A DNA stretch of 42,427 nucleotides from Bacteroidaceae bacterium. GTDB taxonomy: Bacteria; Bacteroidota; Bacteroidia; Bacteroidales; Bacteroidaceae. The position numbers and the translations under genes are program-made. This document shows positions 15,946 through 23,878 of this stretch, in pieces. The notes under the pieces are model-generated. The model was not told the DNA's origin, made no database searches, and saw only the letters and a program-made list of their open reading frames with translations. The stretch lies in NCBI GenBank assembly GCA_017560125.1, contig JAFYOS010000021.1, forward strand, positions 1 to 42,427, in the 5' to 3' direction. Each line of letters begins with the position of its first letter. The first letter of the stretch is position 1.

Positions 15946-16350
15946 CTACCTCCTGTAGATTGTTTTTGTGTCTTTCGATACCGTTCCCTCGTACCTCACA
16001 AGGAATCGGTATTTCGTGCCTTCGTCAAGGGATATCGGGTTCGTTGACGTTCTTGCGAACCCGTGAAGAACCATTGTTGTATCAATCCGTGAAAGGATAT
16101 CTTTCGCCGTGGCTTTCTTCCCCGATGAATTATTTGTGAAAATGTTTATCTCGTATGTGACATTTGCGTGACGCTCGTAACTTCCGCTGTCCACCGTAGA
16201 TTGCCGTGTGGTATTGCTCAATTCCTCAACACAGATACACGGGAACTCCGATGGCGATAAGTTCAAGACGCTCTCGAACTTTGCCGTTGGGTAATTCGGG
16301 TATATCGCATTGTATACGAGGTTCATTACTTCGCCTTCAATATCAATCAT
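15946..16350 (-). CDS. Tail terminator / completion protein candidate, 134 aa
   Basis: The product begins MIDIEGEVMNLVYNAIYPNYP and includes FPCICVEELSNTTRQST and a strand-rich core (ANVTYEINIFTNN). This size and position directly upstream of the tube gene suit the tail terminator that caps the tube and joins it to the head. It overlaps the previous gene by 4 bases. Assignment rests on gene order and pattern, not on a catalytic motif. Confidence 0.65.
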   Translation of the reverse strand: MIDIEGEVMNLVYNAIYPNYPTAKFESVLNLSPSEFPCICVEELSNTTRQSTVDSGSYERHANVTYEINIFTNNSSGKKATAKDILSRIDTTMVLHGFARTSTNPISLDEGTKYRFLVRYEGTVSKDTKTIYRR

Positions 16351-16880
16351 TTGAATACCTCTCTTGCAACCGCTTCGATGTGTTCTCGGTCAAGAACCAA
16401 ACTTGCTTCGTACATAGCACGGGCAGGAGGGTTACCAACCGTTTCGACTACGGATTGCCCCTTGTCTTTGCCACGCTTTTTTATGGCTCTGACATAACCG
16501 AGGTTTCCTGCGTCACCGACATACACCCAAGTGCCCTTGCCTTGCTTCTTTCCGTACTGCCCACGACCAACAGCACCAACCTTGTTTCGCATCGCAGGCT
16601 CGGGATAATCCTCGAACACGCTACCTGTTCCGAACTCGATAAATGCCACGTTATCGCCGTTTGCGCGAAGAACCATCGTGTTTCCTTCCCATATAGGAGG
16701 GGACACAATAACATCGTTTCGCCCTGCGTATTTTGCATCTGCAAACTTTACAGAGGCGATATCGTATCCTTCACGCATCAGCCGCTCAACGAGTTCCTTC
16801 ACCTTATCGTCTAAGGTTTTAATCAAGTTCTCCAAGTCGCGTATCGTTGTTTGGAATCCCGTCACACGGATACTAAGCAT
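16347..16880 (-). CDS. HK97 gp10-like tail component, 177 aa
   Basis: The N-terminus is an amphipathic helix (ETTIRDLENLIKTLDDKV region). A core with VAFIEFGTGSVFEDYP and PPARAMYEASLVLDREHIE follows. The (E/F)FGTG and PARPF-like PPARAM motifs mark the HK97 gp10/minor tail family that lies between head connector and tail terminator. It should take part in head-tail joining. It overlaps both neighbours by 4-8 bases. Confidence 0.8.
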   Translation of the reverse strand: MLSIRVTGFQTTIRDLENLIKTLDDKVKELVERLMREGYDIASVKFADAKYAGRNDVIVSPPIWEGNTMVLRANGDNVAFIEFGTGSVFEDYPEPAMRNKVGAVGRGQYGKKQGKGTWVYVGDAGNLGYVRAIKKRGKDKGQSVVETVGNPPARAMYEASLVLDREHIEAVAREVFK

Positions 16881-17304
16881 TGACCTTCACCTTCCGAACA
16901 GCGTACTGCACGAAGTTCAGAGATACGGCTTTCTTCGTCACAATGTAATCGTAGACAAGGGGAACGGGTGCAGGGTCAATTGAGGTGTTTGTTGTGTTTT
17001 CGCCATCCGTTTCCACAGGTTCGGGAGGAAGATTCGGTTGAATGTCGATGCACAGAATCGTGTTCTCGTCAATCTCGCAATCCAAATCATCCGTAAGAAT
17101 CGTCTTGTCATACGACACATCGTTTCCGAAAAGGTCAGCCGAACTCTCGCCCCTTGCGGGGGTTATGTATGCACGGAACTGTTTCCATTCGTTATACTCT
17201 TCGGTATACTCGAATGTGTGGTTTCCGAACGCATCGAGAATCTCTTCCCTATCGTGGTGTACCGCATACCAAAATGTCCTTTTGTTACGTTCAAGCGTTT
17301 TCAT
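16873..17304 (-). CDS. Head-tail stopper-like protein, 143 aa
   Basis: I start at the ATG at 17304 (MKTLERNKRTFWYAVHHD). The earlier in-frame start at 17433 would run 143 bases into the upstream gene. The product is beta-rich (FRAYITPARGESSADLFG, ILCIDIQPNLPPE), like SPP1 gp16/HK97 head-closure proteins. Residues about 95-115 form a Thr/Asn/Pro linker. Gene order (adaptor, stopper, gp10-like, terminator) supports this. Confidence 0.65.
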   Translation of the reverse strand: MKTLERNKRTFWYAVHHDREEILDAFGNHTFEYTEEYNEWKQFRAYITPARGESSADLFGNDVSYDKTILTDDLDCEIDENTILCIDIQPNLPPEPVETDGENTTNTSIDPAPVPLVYDYIVTKKAVSLNFVQYAVRKVKVNA

Positions 17305-17629
17305 CGTCCGTTTCCTCCGCTGACGGAATCTTGCAGTACGGCAGAATGTCGCGCAACATGGATTCGGGAACGGAAGCCGATTCGTAGGTGCGGTTCGTAC
17401 CGTTCTCATCGTGCTTCGTTTCCCCCTCCGCACCGCGCTTGTTCACCAAGTACACTGCAATCTCAATCTGTCTGCGCTGATACTTTCGCGGAACTTCCAC
17501 GACATCATCGCGGAACGGATATACTCGGTTGATGATTACATCGCCCGCTTCATCGAGAAAGGAAGTCAGCACTTCCGATGATTCACCTGTACGCTCAACC
17601 AACTGAGCAAGCATTTCTTCTCGTGTCAT
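17291..17629 (-). CDS. Head-tail connector (gp6/gp15-like adaptor), 112 aa
   Basis: Helical protein (MTREEMLAQLVERTGESSEV ... FLDEAGDVIINRVYP), with QRRQIEIAVYLVNKRGAEGE in the middle, the layout of the gp6-like head-tail connector family. It should form the ring under the portal. It overlaps the next gene by 14 bases, and a GGAGGAAGTCAGT site precedes the ATG. Confidence 0.75.
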   Translation of the reverse strand: MTREEMLAQLVERTGESSEVLTSFLDEAGDVIINRVYPFRDDVVEVPRKYQRRQIEIAVYLVNKRGAEGETKHDENGTNRTYESASVPESMLRDILPYCKIPSAEETDDENA

Positions 17630-17650
17630 ACTGACTTCCTCCTGTCATTC

Positions 17651-17731
17651 TCACTTCGAGTCCTTTTTATCGGACTTCTTCTCGGACTTCTTTTCCGAGG
17701 ATTTTACAACCTTGTTTACTACTACGGACAT
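17651..17731 (-). CDS. Very small lysine/serine-rich protein, 26 aa
   Basis: A short frame (MSVVVNKVVKSSEKKSEKKS...) starts 7 bases after GGAGGTA and ends 22 bases before the connector gene. It has repeated Ser-Glu-Lys-Lys units. Short lysine-rich peptides at this place are found in many Firmicutes phages. The clear ribosome binding site is the main evidence. The function is unknown; capsid DNA binding is a guess. Confidence 0.55.
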   Translation of the reverse strand: MSVVVNKVVKSSEKKSEKKSDKKDSK

Positions 17732-17743
17732 CTTGCTACCTCC

Positions 17744-18148
17744 TTACTGCTTCGGCACAAGGGTAAGACCGCTGAGGTCGTACTCCTGTCTTGTGTTGCC
17801 GTAACCGTCAGCACCCTGCACAAGATTGAACTTCTGCTTGGTGATATCGGTCAACTTGAACACACCGTTTCTGTCGAGGTCGGAGAAGCACTCGATAAGT
17901 CCTGTTCCCGCAGACGGGGTAAGACCTACCCACAACTTGTCCGTATGGGAATCAAGCGAACCCCACTTGAGTGCAAGGAAGTAACCCTCGCCCCAATCGG
18001 TCACCAACTGTCCCGAAGTCATATAGTTCAGAGAACCCGTAATCTTTTTGGTCGTAGCGTTTACGGAAACTCCGCTCTGCAACTGACTTGCGGTTGTGCC
18101 CCAAAAGTCTGTCCCGCTATCCGCTGGGCTTACGGTAGCGGTATTTAA
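17744..18148 (-). CDS. C-terminal extension of the major capsid protein, made by -1 frameshift (134 aa added)
   Basis: This frame has no ATG or GTG and no ribosome binding site; its only start-like codon is TTG at 18082, inside what is clearly coding sequence. It continues the capsid gene in the -1 frame from the slippery heptamer at 18154-18148. The fusion would be 428 residues (294 + 134). The added part (LNTATVSPADSGTDFWG ... LALKWG ... LSGLTLVPKQ) looks like a decoration or head-fibre domain on the capsid surface. If translated alone from TTG it would give 112 residues. Confidence 0.7.
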   Translation of the reverse strand, partial: LNTATVSPADSGTDFWGTTASQLQSGVSVNATTKKITGSLNYMTSGQLVTDWGEGYFLALKWGSLDSHTDKLWVGLTPSAGTGLIECFSDLDRNGVFKLTDITKQKFNLVQGADGYGNTRQEYDLSGLTLVPKQ

Positions 18149-18154
18149 GGGTTT
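18114..18154 (-). promoter_or_regulatory. Probable -1 frameshift signal at the end of the capsid gene
   Basis: The in-frame heptamer A AAC CCT (18154-18148) immediately precedes the capsid TAA stop. After a 6-base spacer, CCGCTA (18141-18136) pairs with TAGCGG (18119-18114). Two more C-G pairs across one bulged A can extend the stem. A shift of -1 reads TTA and continues for 134 codons. Confidence 0.7.
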
Positions 18155-19029
18155 ATTGTACCTACGACAACACCTGCCGCATACTCAACCATAAGGTCGA
18201 TAGCGGACATAATCAGCGACTCAACCTGTGCGCGAGTGTTGTTTGCCTCGCCACTGTTGATGCCGACAAGACCCGTTTCGTCTGCGGTAAGAGCGAATGC
18301 TCTCGCAACATCGCCACCCATCGACATGAAGTAGAGGATGATGTTGTCCTGTGCGGTAGAGTAAACCGTACCCTGCGTAACCTGCGGGGAAAGGATTACA
18401 CGACCAAGACCGAGGAAGTCCTCGATGTACTGCATACCGAAAGCGGTCTGAAGGGTGATGGTTGCGGATGCAAGATAGTCAGCGATGTCGAGCGGGTTCA
18501 CAAAGTGAACAGGCTGAATCGCATCGTTATCGAACAGAACCTGCAACTGACCCCAAGACTTAGCAAGCACTGCCTGCAAGCCCGTGCCCGTCACGGAAGT
18601 GGTGTTGTTAAGGTTCGCAAGGAAACCGAAGAAACGGGTACGGATACCCTTCTGAATCTCGGTGATTGCCTTCTTGTCGGTTTCAGCAACAGCGGTTTCA
18701 TAGCCACTCTTGAGGATAGCCTCAGCAGAGGTAGCCTTTCTCCACTTGAGCAGTGTGACCTCACCAATCGGGGTCTTGGTCTGCTCGAACTCGGACAGCG
18801 GGATAATCTCGCCCTCGGGTACGACACCATCCTGCATCGTTGCAGAAATCTCGTACAGATACATCTGCTCTCCCGCTCTCTTTTCAATCTTGCGGGTAGT
18901 TCCAAGAGCCTCCATCAACTTCGACACATTGAAGTCGGAGAACTTCTTGATAAAGTCAATCTCTCTTGCTCTCTTCAGAGCCGCCGCTTTAATGAGATTG
19001 GTTTCGGCAGTCGTTACAACGTTAGCCAT
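18145..19029 (-). CDS. Major capsid protein (HK97 fold), 294 aa
   Basis: The product begins MANVVTTAETNLIKAAALKR. It carries PEGEIIPLSEFEQTKTPIGE (E-loop region, residues about 70-90) and FVNPLDIADYL (about 178-188), a motif of Gram-positive phage capsid proteins with the HK97 fold. It assembles with the scaffold encoded upstream. The end is followed by a slippery site and a long -1 extension. The start follows AAAGGAGAAACCAAA. Confidence 0.9.
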   Translation of the reverse strand: MANVVTTAETNLIKAAALKRAREIDFIKKFSDFNVSKLMEALGTTRKIEKRAGEQMYLYEISATMQDGVVPEGEIIPLSEFEQTKTPIGEVTLLKWRKATSAEAILKSGYETAVAETDKKAITEIQKGIRTRFFGFLANLNNTTSVTGTGLQAVLAKSWGQLQVLFDNDAIQPVHFVNPLDIADYLASATITLQTAFGMQYIEDFLGLGRVILSPQVTQGTVYSTAQDNIILYFMSMGGDVARAFALTADETGLVGINSGEANNTRAQVESLIMSAIDLMVEYAAGVVVGTINP

Positions 19030-19044
19030 TTTGGTTTCTCCTTT

Positions 19045-19599
19045 TTACTGAAATAGGTCGAGGTGGTCGGCAATCATCTGCTGACGCTTAACGTCATCTT
19101 TGATTTGCATGATTTCCTCGGCTGTGATGGTTTTTGTGCCACTTCCCGCAGGAGGAGTTTTCATTTCCCCGAGCATACCTGCCTTGACCTGTTTGTCGTG
19201 GGCGGTGAGAAAAGCGGCGGTGTTGGCGATAACTTTTGCGTGGTCGCCATCAGCCCAAGCCTGTGCGGTATCCGTAGCAAGAGCATCGTCATAACCCATT
19301 GCAAGGTACTGTGCCTTGTAAGTGGTTATCGCGACATTACGCTCCAATTCAGCGTTGCGTTCCTTCAACTTCTGCAACTCTTCATCGCGCTCCTGCTTCG
19401 CTCTTTCGTCCTCGGAAAGTTTTGCCATGTTCTCCTTCTTCAGTTTGGCAAGGTCGGAGGCGGTCTTGTCAAAGACTTCCTTCTTGACGTAGCCACTGTA
19501 GTCGGGTTCGGCAAGTTCCAAGTTCTCAAGTGCCGCGAGTTTCTGTTCGGGGGTCATCGCATCGTAACCCTCGATTGCGGTAGTGTCAATCTTACCCAT
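19045..19599 (-). CDS. Capsid scaffolding protein, 184 aa
   Basis: The middle is a strong coiled coil of Lys/Glu/Ala (residues about 45-95, DLAKLKKENMAKLSEDERA), followed by a flexible region and a short C-terminal helix. This is the DUF4355/GP20-type scaffold layout. The position directly upstream of the capsid gene supports it. RBS AAAGGAGAACCGAAT. It would line the procapsid and be removed before DNA packaging. Confidence 0.85.
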   Translation of the reverse strand: MGKIDTTAIEGYDAMTPEQKLAALENLELAEPDYSGYVKKEVFDKTASDLAKLKKENMAKLSEDERAKQERDEELQKLKERNAELERNVAITTYKAQYLAMGYDDALATDTAQAWADGDHAKVIANTAAFLTAHDKQVKAGMLGEMKTPPAGSGTKTITAEEIMQIKDDVKRQQMIADHLDLFQ

Positions 19600-19623
19600 A
19601 TTCGGTTCTCCTTTGCGTTTGTA

Positions 19624-19690
19624 GACTTCTCTGTCTTATTCTGTGTTTTAGCGACTTCTCTGTCGTTTGTGTTTTAACGACTTCTCTGTC
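19624..19690. repeat. Three spaced copies of a 12-bp motif upstream of the scaffold gene
   Basis: GACTTCTCTGTC occurs at 19624-19635, 19653-19664 and 19679-19690 (29 and 26 bases apart). On the late mRNA the sequence is GACAGAGAAGTC, able to form a small stem. A fourth copy (11 of 12 bases) is at 21901-21911, just upstream of the portal start. All four sit in late-gene leaders. Confidence 0.6.
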
Positions 19691-19693
19691 GAA

Positions 19694-19775
19694 TGGGAGG
19701 GAAGGATTTGAACCTTCGGCAATCGGTTTGCCTCTCTCCTCAGAAGGCAACCCGTGCCACTGCCGTGTCAACCCA
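19694..19775 (-). tRNA. tRNA-like element, possible tRNA-Leu (GAG), degenerate
   Basis: On the - strand a clean T arm (GAAGG-TTCAAAT-CCTTC) and an anticodon arm GCCTT-CTGAGGA-GAGGC (anticodon GAG at 19741-19739, U33 present) are seen. They are joined by a 12-base variable region as in class II tRNAs. The acceptor stem (TGGGTTG/CCTCCCA) has two mismatches, the D arm is not canonical and no CCA is encoded. It may be a decayed tRNA or a tRNA-like structure separating minor head and scaffold genes. Confidence 0.4.
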
Positions 19776-19824
19776 TCCCCTTGCGGGGTCACTTAAAGGA
19801 AGAAAAACTATGAACAGAACTGTA

Positions 19825-20433
19825 TCAGCCTTGTTTGTTTGATGCGGGTAGCAGATAGCATCTGCATCGGATGTGCGGTTTCTCGGGGACTTTGTGTACA
19901 TCGTAGACTTTGCCATCGCGTCCACGGCAGGTCGCACAGACCCGTCCGTCCTGTTCGGATATCCACCGAACCTTTTCGATACCGCTGTCGATATATCCCT
20001 GTAGCACGGCATAGTCCGTAACCTCGTCCGCATACTGCGTGGTCTGTACGGTAAGGTTGTACATCGCCTGCTTCAGTTCCTTTGCCAAGTCGTTCCTCTT
20101 GGACGCAACCACTGCCTCGAAGGTACGCGCCCTCTTGCGGTCAATCTCGTGGGCAAACACATATTTCGTCAACGGGTCGTATCGGTACAGCCACTGCTGT
20201 AGCCACAGGTACGAGAATAGCCCGTCACGCTCTGTAATGCCCTTATAAGCCTCGTTCGCAACCGCAAGGTATATTTTCTCACACTCGCGCAGAATGTTGC
20301 TGTAACAGGCATTTACTGCGCTCTGAATGGCAGATATCTCATCGAACTGTAGCACGGTATGTTTCATCACCGAGAACTCCCGTTGTATGGTTCGGTTTAT
20401 CTGCTTGATTCCCTTGTCGGTAATCTCATACAT
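19825..20433 (-). CDS. Minor head protein (SPP1 gp7 / Mu F-like), 202 aa
   Basis: The N-terminal 130 residues are helical. The C-terminus has the family signature: SEQDGRVCATCRGRDGKVY, then a PHIRCRC motif (residues about 155-195). These Cys/His residues mark the SPP1 gp7/Mu gpF family, a few copies of which sit inside the head near the portal. The gene lies directly after the portal gene, as usual. Confidence 0.85.
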   Translation of the reverse strand: MYEITDKGIKQINRTIQREFSVMKHTVLQFDEISAIQSAVNACYSNILRECEKIYLAVANEAYKGITERDGLFSYLWLQQWLYRYDPLTKYVFAHEIDRKRARTFEAVVASKRNDLAKELKQAMYNLTVQTTQYADEVTDYAVLQGYIDSGIEKVRWISEQDGRVCATCRGRDGKVYDVHKVPEKPHIRCRCYLLPASNKQG

Positions 20434-20439
20434 TACGGT

Positions 20440-21885
20440 TTAATTTCTCCAATAGGCATTGACGCGATGTTTGCCGACAGCATCCAACTCTTCCTCTTCA
20501 TCCTTCGCCCGTTCCTCGTGGAACTGTTTGCCTGCGGTGTATGCCGCCTCGGGGTCGGTAGTAAGGTTCGATACTTCGTATGCGAACTTCGGATGCACCC
20601 ATCCTTCATCGGGCAACAGCATCTTCAGAACCTGTGCCTTCTCAAGCGTGTTCTCATACTCGCCCTCATCGAAGTGGATGTCGATATCCGCAAGAGCCAA
20701 TTCCTTGCGGGAAGGCTCGACAGCGTCACGGTAGATGTTGAAAGCCTTGAGAACCATCGTCAGCATCCGTCTTTCGCTTGACTCAAAATACTGTTTGGTT
20801 TCTTTGACCGCAGTAGCCGCCGCCGACCAACCGTCACGCAGGACAACCGCGCCCTTGTTGTCGGATGTGGAAGAACCGCCGTTACGGTTCGGCATACCGC
20901 AGATGGTAAGCACTGCTTGGTACAGGTCATCCACAAGGGTCTGCACCTGCGATTGGTTCAGTTCCTTTGTGAGATAATCCATGTCGGTGTTCGGAGGCAG
21001 ACAGATAGCACCTTCCCTACGGAGGGCGGTGATATCGCCGTTGCCCATATCCAATCCCTTGAACACCAAGAGAGCCTGTATGAACTGCTCGACACCATCC
21101 ATGCGGTTGCTCTGTGCAAGGTTGATGGCATCCAACAGGGAAACGACCACCTCGAAGCATCCGAGTCGTGCATAGTTCGCGGGGTATTCCACCAACGGAA
21201 CGTCACCGAGGATGTGAGGCTGTTCGTTTGTGATATTTCCGTTCTCCACGGTGTATACCATGTTCTTGGTATAACAGGTGTAGATAGTGTGGATGTTCTG
21301 CTCGTCATCCTCAACCTTCGTTACATAGACACCCATCATCGGAGGCTGTTCCACGGTATCGGCATAGACCACAAACGCTCTGCGCGGGTCAACCGAGTAG
21401 ATGTGGAACGGGGAATCTTCGCCCGTAGTCACCAAGCGGAAACTCTGTCCTGCGATATGAAACCAATCCACAAGGACACGGTCTTTTCCCGCCTTGCCCT
21501 CGGCATACATAAAGCGGTTGAGTTCGTTTACTTCCCCGATGGTATCTTCCGCGCGGTTCGTATACTGAATGTTCTTGTAAAGGAATCGTCCTGTCTTGAA
21601 CGTGACAATCTCGTAGGCACGGTTCTCGACCACAATGTTGCAGATTTCGGGACGCTCGGTTTTTGTGCGGTAGATGACGGGCTGTTTCCCACGGTAGTAG
21701 TCGTACAGCCAATCGGATTCCCGTGCGTTTTGTTCAAACACGGACACCGCTTTGTTCAGCACCCGAATCAGATTCTCACGGGTAATCTCCGTGACTTCGG
21801 TAAGAATCGGTCTGCGTCCGTGGGTCAACATAACCTGTGACAGTGCCGATAAGATATCTCCTGTTGCAAATGTGTTGTAATCCAT
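20440..21885 (-). CDS. Portal protein (SPP1 gp6-like), about 481 aa
   Basis: The product has RVLVDWFHIAGQSFRLVTT, a DPRRAFVVYAD segment and a GGSSTSDNKGAVVLRDGWSA loop, all typical of SPP1-type portals. The dodecamer forms the DNA channel and terminase docking site. I start at the ATG at 21885 (MDYNTFATGDILSALS, RBS GAAGGA). An ATG at 21951 (MVADAREEKK) after GGGAG is an alternative that adds 22 charged residues. I prefer the shorter form because a late-leader repeat motif lies in that segment. Confidence 0.85.
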   Translation of the reverse strand: MDYNTFATGDILSALSQVMLTHGRRPILTEVTEITRENLIRVLNKAVSVFEQNARESDWLYDYYRGKQPVIYRTKTERPEICNIVVENRAYEIVTFKTGRFLYKNIQYTNRAEDTIGEVNELNRFMYAEGKAGKDRVLVDWFHIAGQSFRLVTTGEDSPFHIYSVDPRRAFVVYADTVEQPPMMGVYVTKVEDDEQNIHTIYTCYTKNMVYTVENGNITNEQPHILGDVPLVEYPANYARLGCFEVVVSLLDAINLAQSNRMDGVEQFIQALLVFKGLDMGNGDITALRREGAICLPPNTDMDYLTKELNQSQVQTLVDDLYQAVLTICGMPNRNGGSSTSDNKGAVVLRDGWSAAATAVKETKQYFESSERRMLTMVLKAFNIYRDAVEPSRKELALADIDIHFDEGEYENTLEKAQVLKMLLPDEGWVHPKFAYEVSNLTTDPEAAYTAGKQFHEERAKDEEEELDAVGKHRVNAYWRN

Positions 21886-22032
21886 TTTTCCTTCGGATAG
21901 GACTTCTCTGTTGCTCCGCACCTTCTTTTCTTCTCTTGCGTCTGCTACCATGTTACACTCCCATATTGCAATCCTCGCGCTGATATGCCAAATAGGGCAT
22001 AGCAAGCCACTACACCCTGTGTATCTATTGTG

Positions 22033-22061
22033 AAAATAACACACAATATCTTGAATTGCAA
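22033..22061 (-). promoter_or_regulatory. Candidate leftward promoter for the head/tail genes
   Basis: On the - strand TTGCAA (22061-22056), a 17-base spacer and an extended TGTTATTTT -10 (hexamer 22038-22033) are found. It lies just after the terminase terminator, so it could start the structural operon. Confidence 0.45.
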
Positions 22062-22087
22062 GTACAAATTTCAACAATATGTCGTAG

Positions 22088-22131
22088 AAAAATAGAATTG
22101 TCTGACAATTTGTTGAGTTGTCAGACAATTC
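22088..22131 (-). terminator. Leftward intrinsic terminator after the large terminase gene
   Basis: A perfect 14-bp inverted repeat (GAATTGTCTGACAA at 22095-22108 and its complement at 22118-22131) with a 9-base loop is followed on the - strand by TATTTTT. It should end terminase transcripts. The 287 bases between the terminase and portal genes hold only this terminator and the candidate promoter at 22033-22061. Confidence 0.75.
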
Positions 22132-22172
22132 CGTATGGGGGTATTGGGAAAATGATGGAAGAGAAAGCACTG

Positions 22173-23861
22173 TTACCACGGACGCTTGAAAATCTTAAAC
22201 GAGATAGACTCGGATTGCATGAACTCGCAAGCCTGTGCCAACGAGTCGGGAGCGTCATCGTGCTGTCTACGCAATCCCTGTTTGGACAGGAACGGCGAGT
22301 AGGTCATTACATTCTTCATAAAGTGGTTGTATTCCTTTGTACGCTGTGGCGCGGACAGGAACACAAAGTATTCGCGGATATCGGGTGCTTTGTCAAAGAT
22401 GCGGGTTGCCTTTGAGGAAGCGGATGCCGAGGTACGCAGACGCACGGCACAGCGGTATCCTATCTTATCCAATTCTTTTTGGATTCCTTCTGCGTAGGAT
22501 TCGGTGGACTTATTGGCTTCGACTTGGATAACGGTGACCCCCCACTTCTTGGCGCGTAGGGCAATCATCGGTATAGTGATGCGCTTATCCCCGTCATTAT
22601 ACACGACATCCACAACGTAGCATTTCATGCCGTACTGAACGCAGACAGGGGAAGCCACGAAGTCACCGCCGCCGAATGCGGGGTCGATAGCCATGAATAC
22701 ACGGTCGGGCTGTATGTCGGGCAGTTTCCCCATGAAGTAATTAAATTCATTGGCATTAAAGAGATTCCCGTCACGCTCGATAGGTTCGCCCATGTACTGC
22801 GCCTGCCACGAAGCCATATCGTTGTTCCGTTCAAAGTTCTCCCGCAGTTGATGGTAGTCGGCGGTGGAGAAGCCCTTGCGGTACGGATAGTCGAAATTCG
22901 ACTCATCGTGTTCATCCAAAGCAGGCAGGTTGATTATCTTAAACCGCCGTGACCCGCTGACGATACCATTCTCCAACAGGTCGATACGCATACCGATAGG
23001 GTCGAACAGCGACCACCGAGTGCCTATCCACAGTATCTTTGTCGTGCCCTTACCACGGGACAGCAGGTTGTTTGCCACCTTGTTCTGTAACTTCTGAAGG
23101 CGGTCTTTGGACATGGCTTCTTCAATACCCGATACCAAGTCATCCGCGATAAGGAAACCGCCATCCACATCACACGCGCCGTTCAGCGTACCGTCAATCG
23201 AACGGCAGGTAAGGGTCGGGTAGTGGTGTTTCATCCCGATATCAATGGTTTCTTCGGCGGCATTCGTCTTAAAGTCGTTTGCCTTCGGGAATACATCCGC
23301 GAACTTATAGGTATCCGTATCCGTCAGTATCTCCAACACGGCATTATAGAAGGAGCGGGTAATCGTATCCGAATAGGACGAGTACAGGTTCGGGTTGTTC
23401 ATCCGTCCACCCATCAGCCACGACACGGAGAACGCTACAATGGAAGTCTTTCCTGTACGGGGCGGCTGTGAGATAGAGCCTTCGTCCAACTTATCATCGT
23501 GCAAATCTTGTATCATATCCACGACTTCCCGTAGCCTGTCCCGCCGTGTCTGATAGAACCGCTCTTCAATCGGTCTGTCCGACTCCATATACAGCAAATA
23601 TTCGTCCAAGTAGTTCGGCGCATCCATCAGCAGTGACCGCTTATAGATATCATACAGCCGTGCAGGATTTGCAGACTCCCGCATCGCCGCATTCAATGCC
23701 CGTCTTGCGTGAAGATTCAGTTCGTGTGCCAACACAATATCGCTCTCGTGGGCATTCAGCGACAGTTGGTACAAATCTTCATGCGCTGTCGGGGTCAGCA
23801 ACACTTCCTTAGATTTACGCATACGCGCGTAGATGTTCTCACTCAATCCGTTATAATCCAT
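22173..23861 (-). CDS. Terminase large subunit, 562 aa
   Basis: The N-terminal ATPase has a Walker A-like QPPRTGKTS (residues 132-140) and Walker B GFLIADDLV (235-243). The C-terminal nuclease has Asp393 and Asp400 in MAIDPAFGGGD and a late acidic/His segment (HDDAPDSLA, about 534-542). It packages DNA into the head through the portal and cuts the concatemer. A nine-G tract (23868-23876) serves as its ribosome binding site after the small subunit stop. Confidence 0.95.
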   Translation of the reverse strand: MDYNGLSENIYARMRKSKEVLLTPTAHEDLYQLSLNAHESDIVLAHELNLHARRALNAAMRESANPARLYDIYKRSLLMDAPNYLDEYLLYMESDRPIEERFYQTRRDRLREVVDMIQDLHDDKLDEGSISQPPRTGKTSIVAFSVSWLMGGRMNNPNLYSSYSDTITRSFYNAVLEILTDTDTYKFADVFPKANDFKTNAAEETIDIGMKHHYPTLTCRSIDGTLNGACDVDGGFLIADDLVSGIEEAMSKDRLQKLQNKVANNLLSRGKGTTKILWIGTRWSLFDPIGMRIDLLENGIVSGSRRFKIINLPALDEHDESNFDYPYRKGFSTADYHQLRENFERNNDMASWQAQYMGEPIERDGNLFNANEFNYFMGKLPDIQPDRVFMAIDPAFGGGDFVASPVCVQYGMKCYVVDVVYNDGDKRITIPMIALRAKKWGVTVIQVEANKSTESYAEGIQKELDKIGYRCAVRLRTSASASSKATRIFDKAPDIREYFVFLSAPQRTKEYNHFMKNVMTYSPFLSKQGLRRQHDDAPDSLAQACEFMQSESISFKIFKRPW

Positions 23862-23878
23862 ACCATTACCCCCCCCCG

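Noticed and set aside
19712-19745. CTGAGGA box on the - strand, a possible hammerhead
   Set aside because: The following GAAA box and stem III are missing; the sequence is better explained as the anticodon loop of the tRNA-like element.
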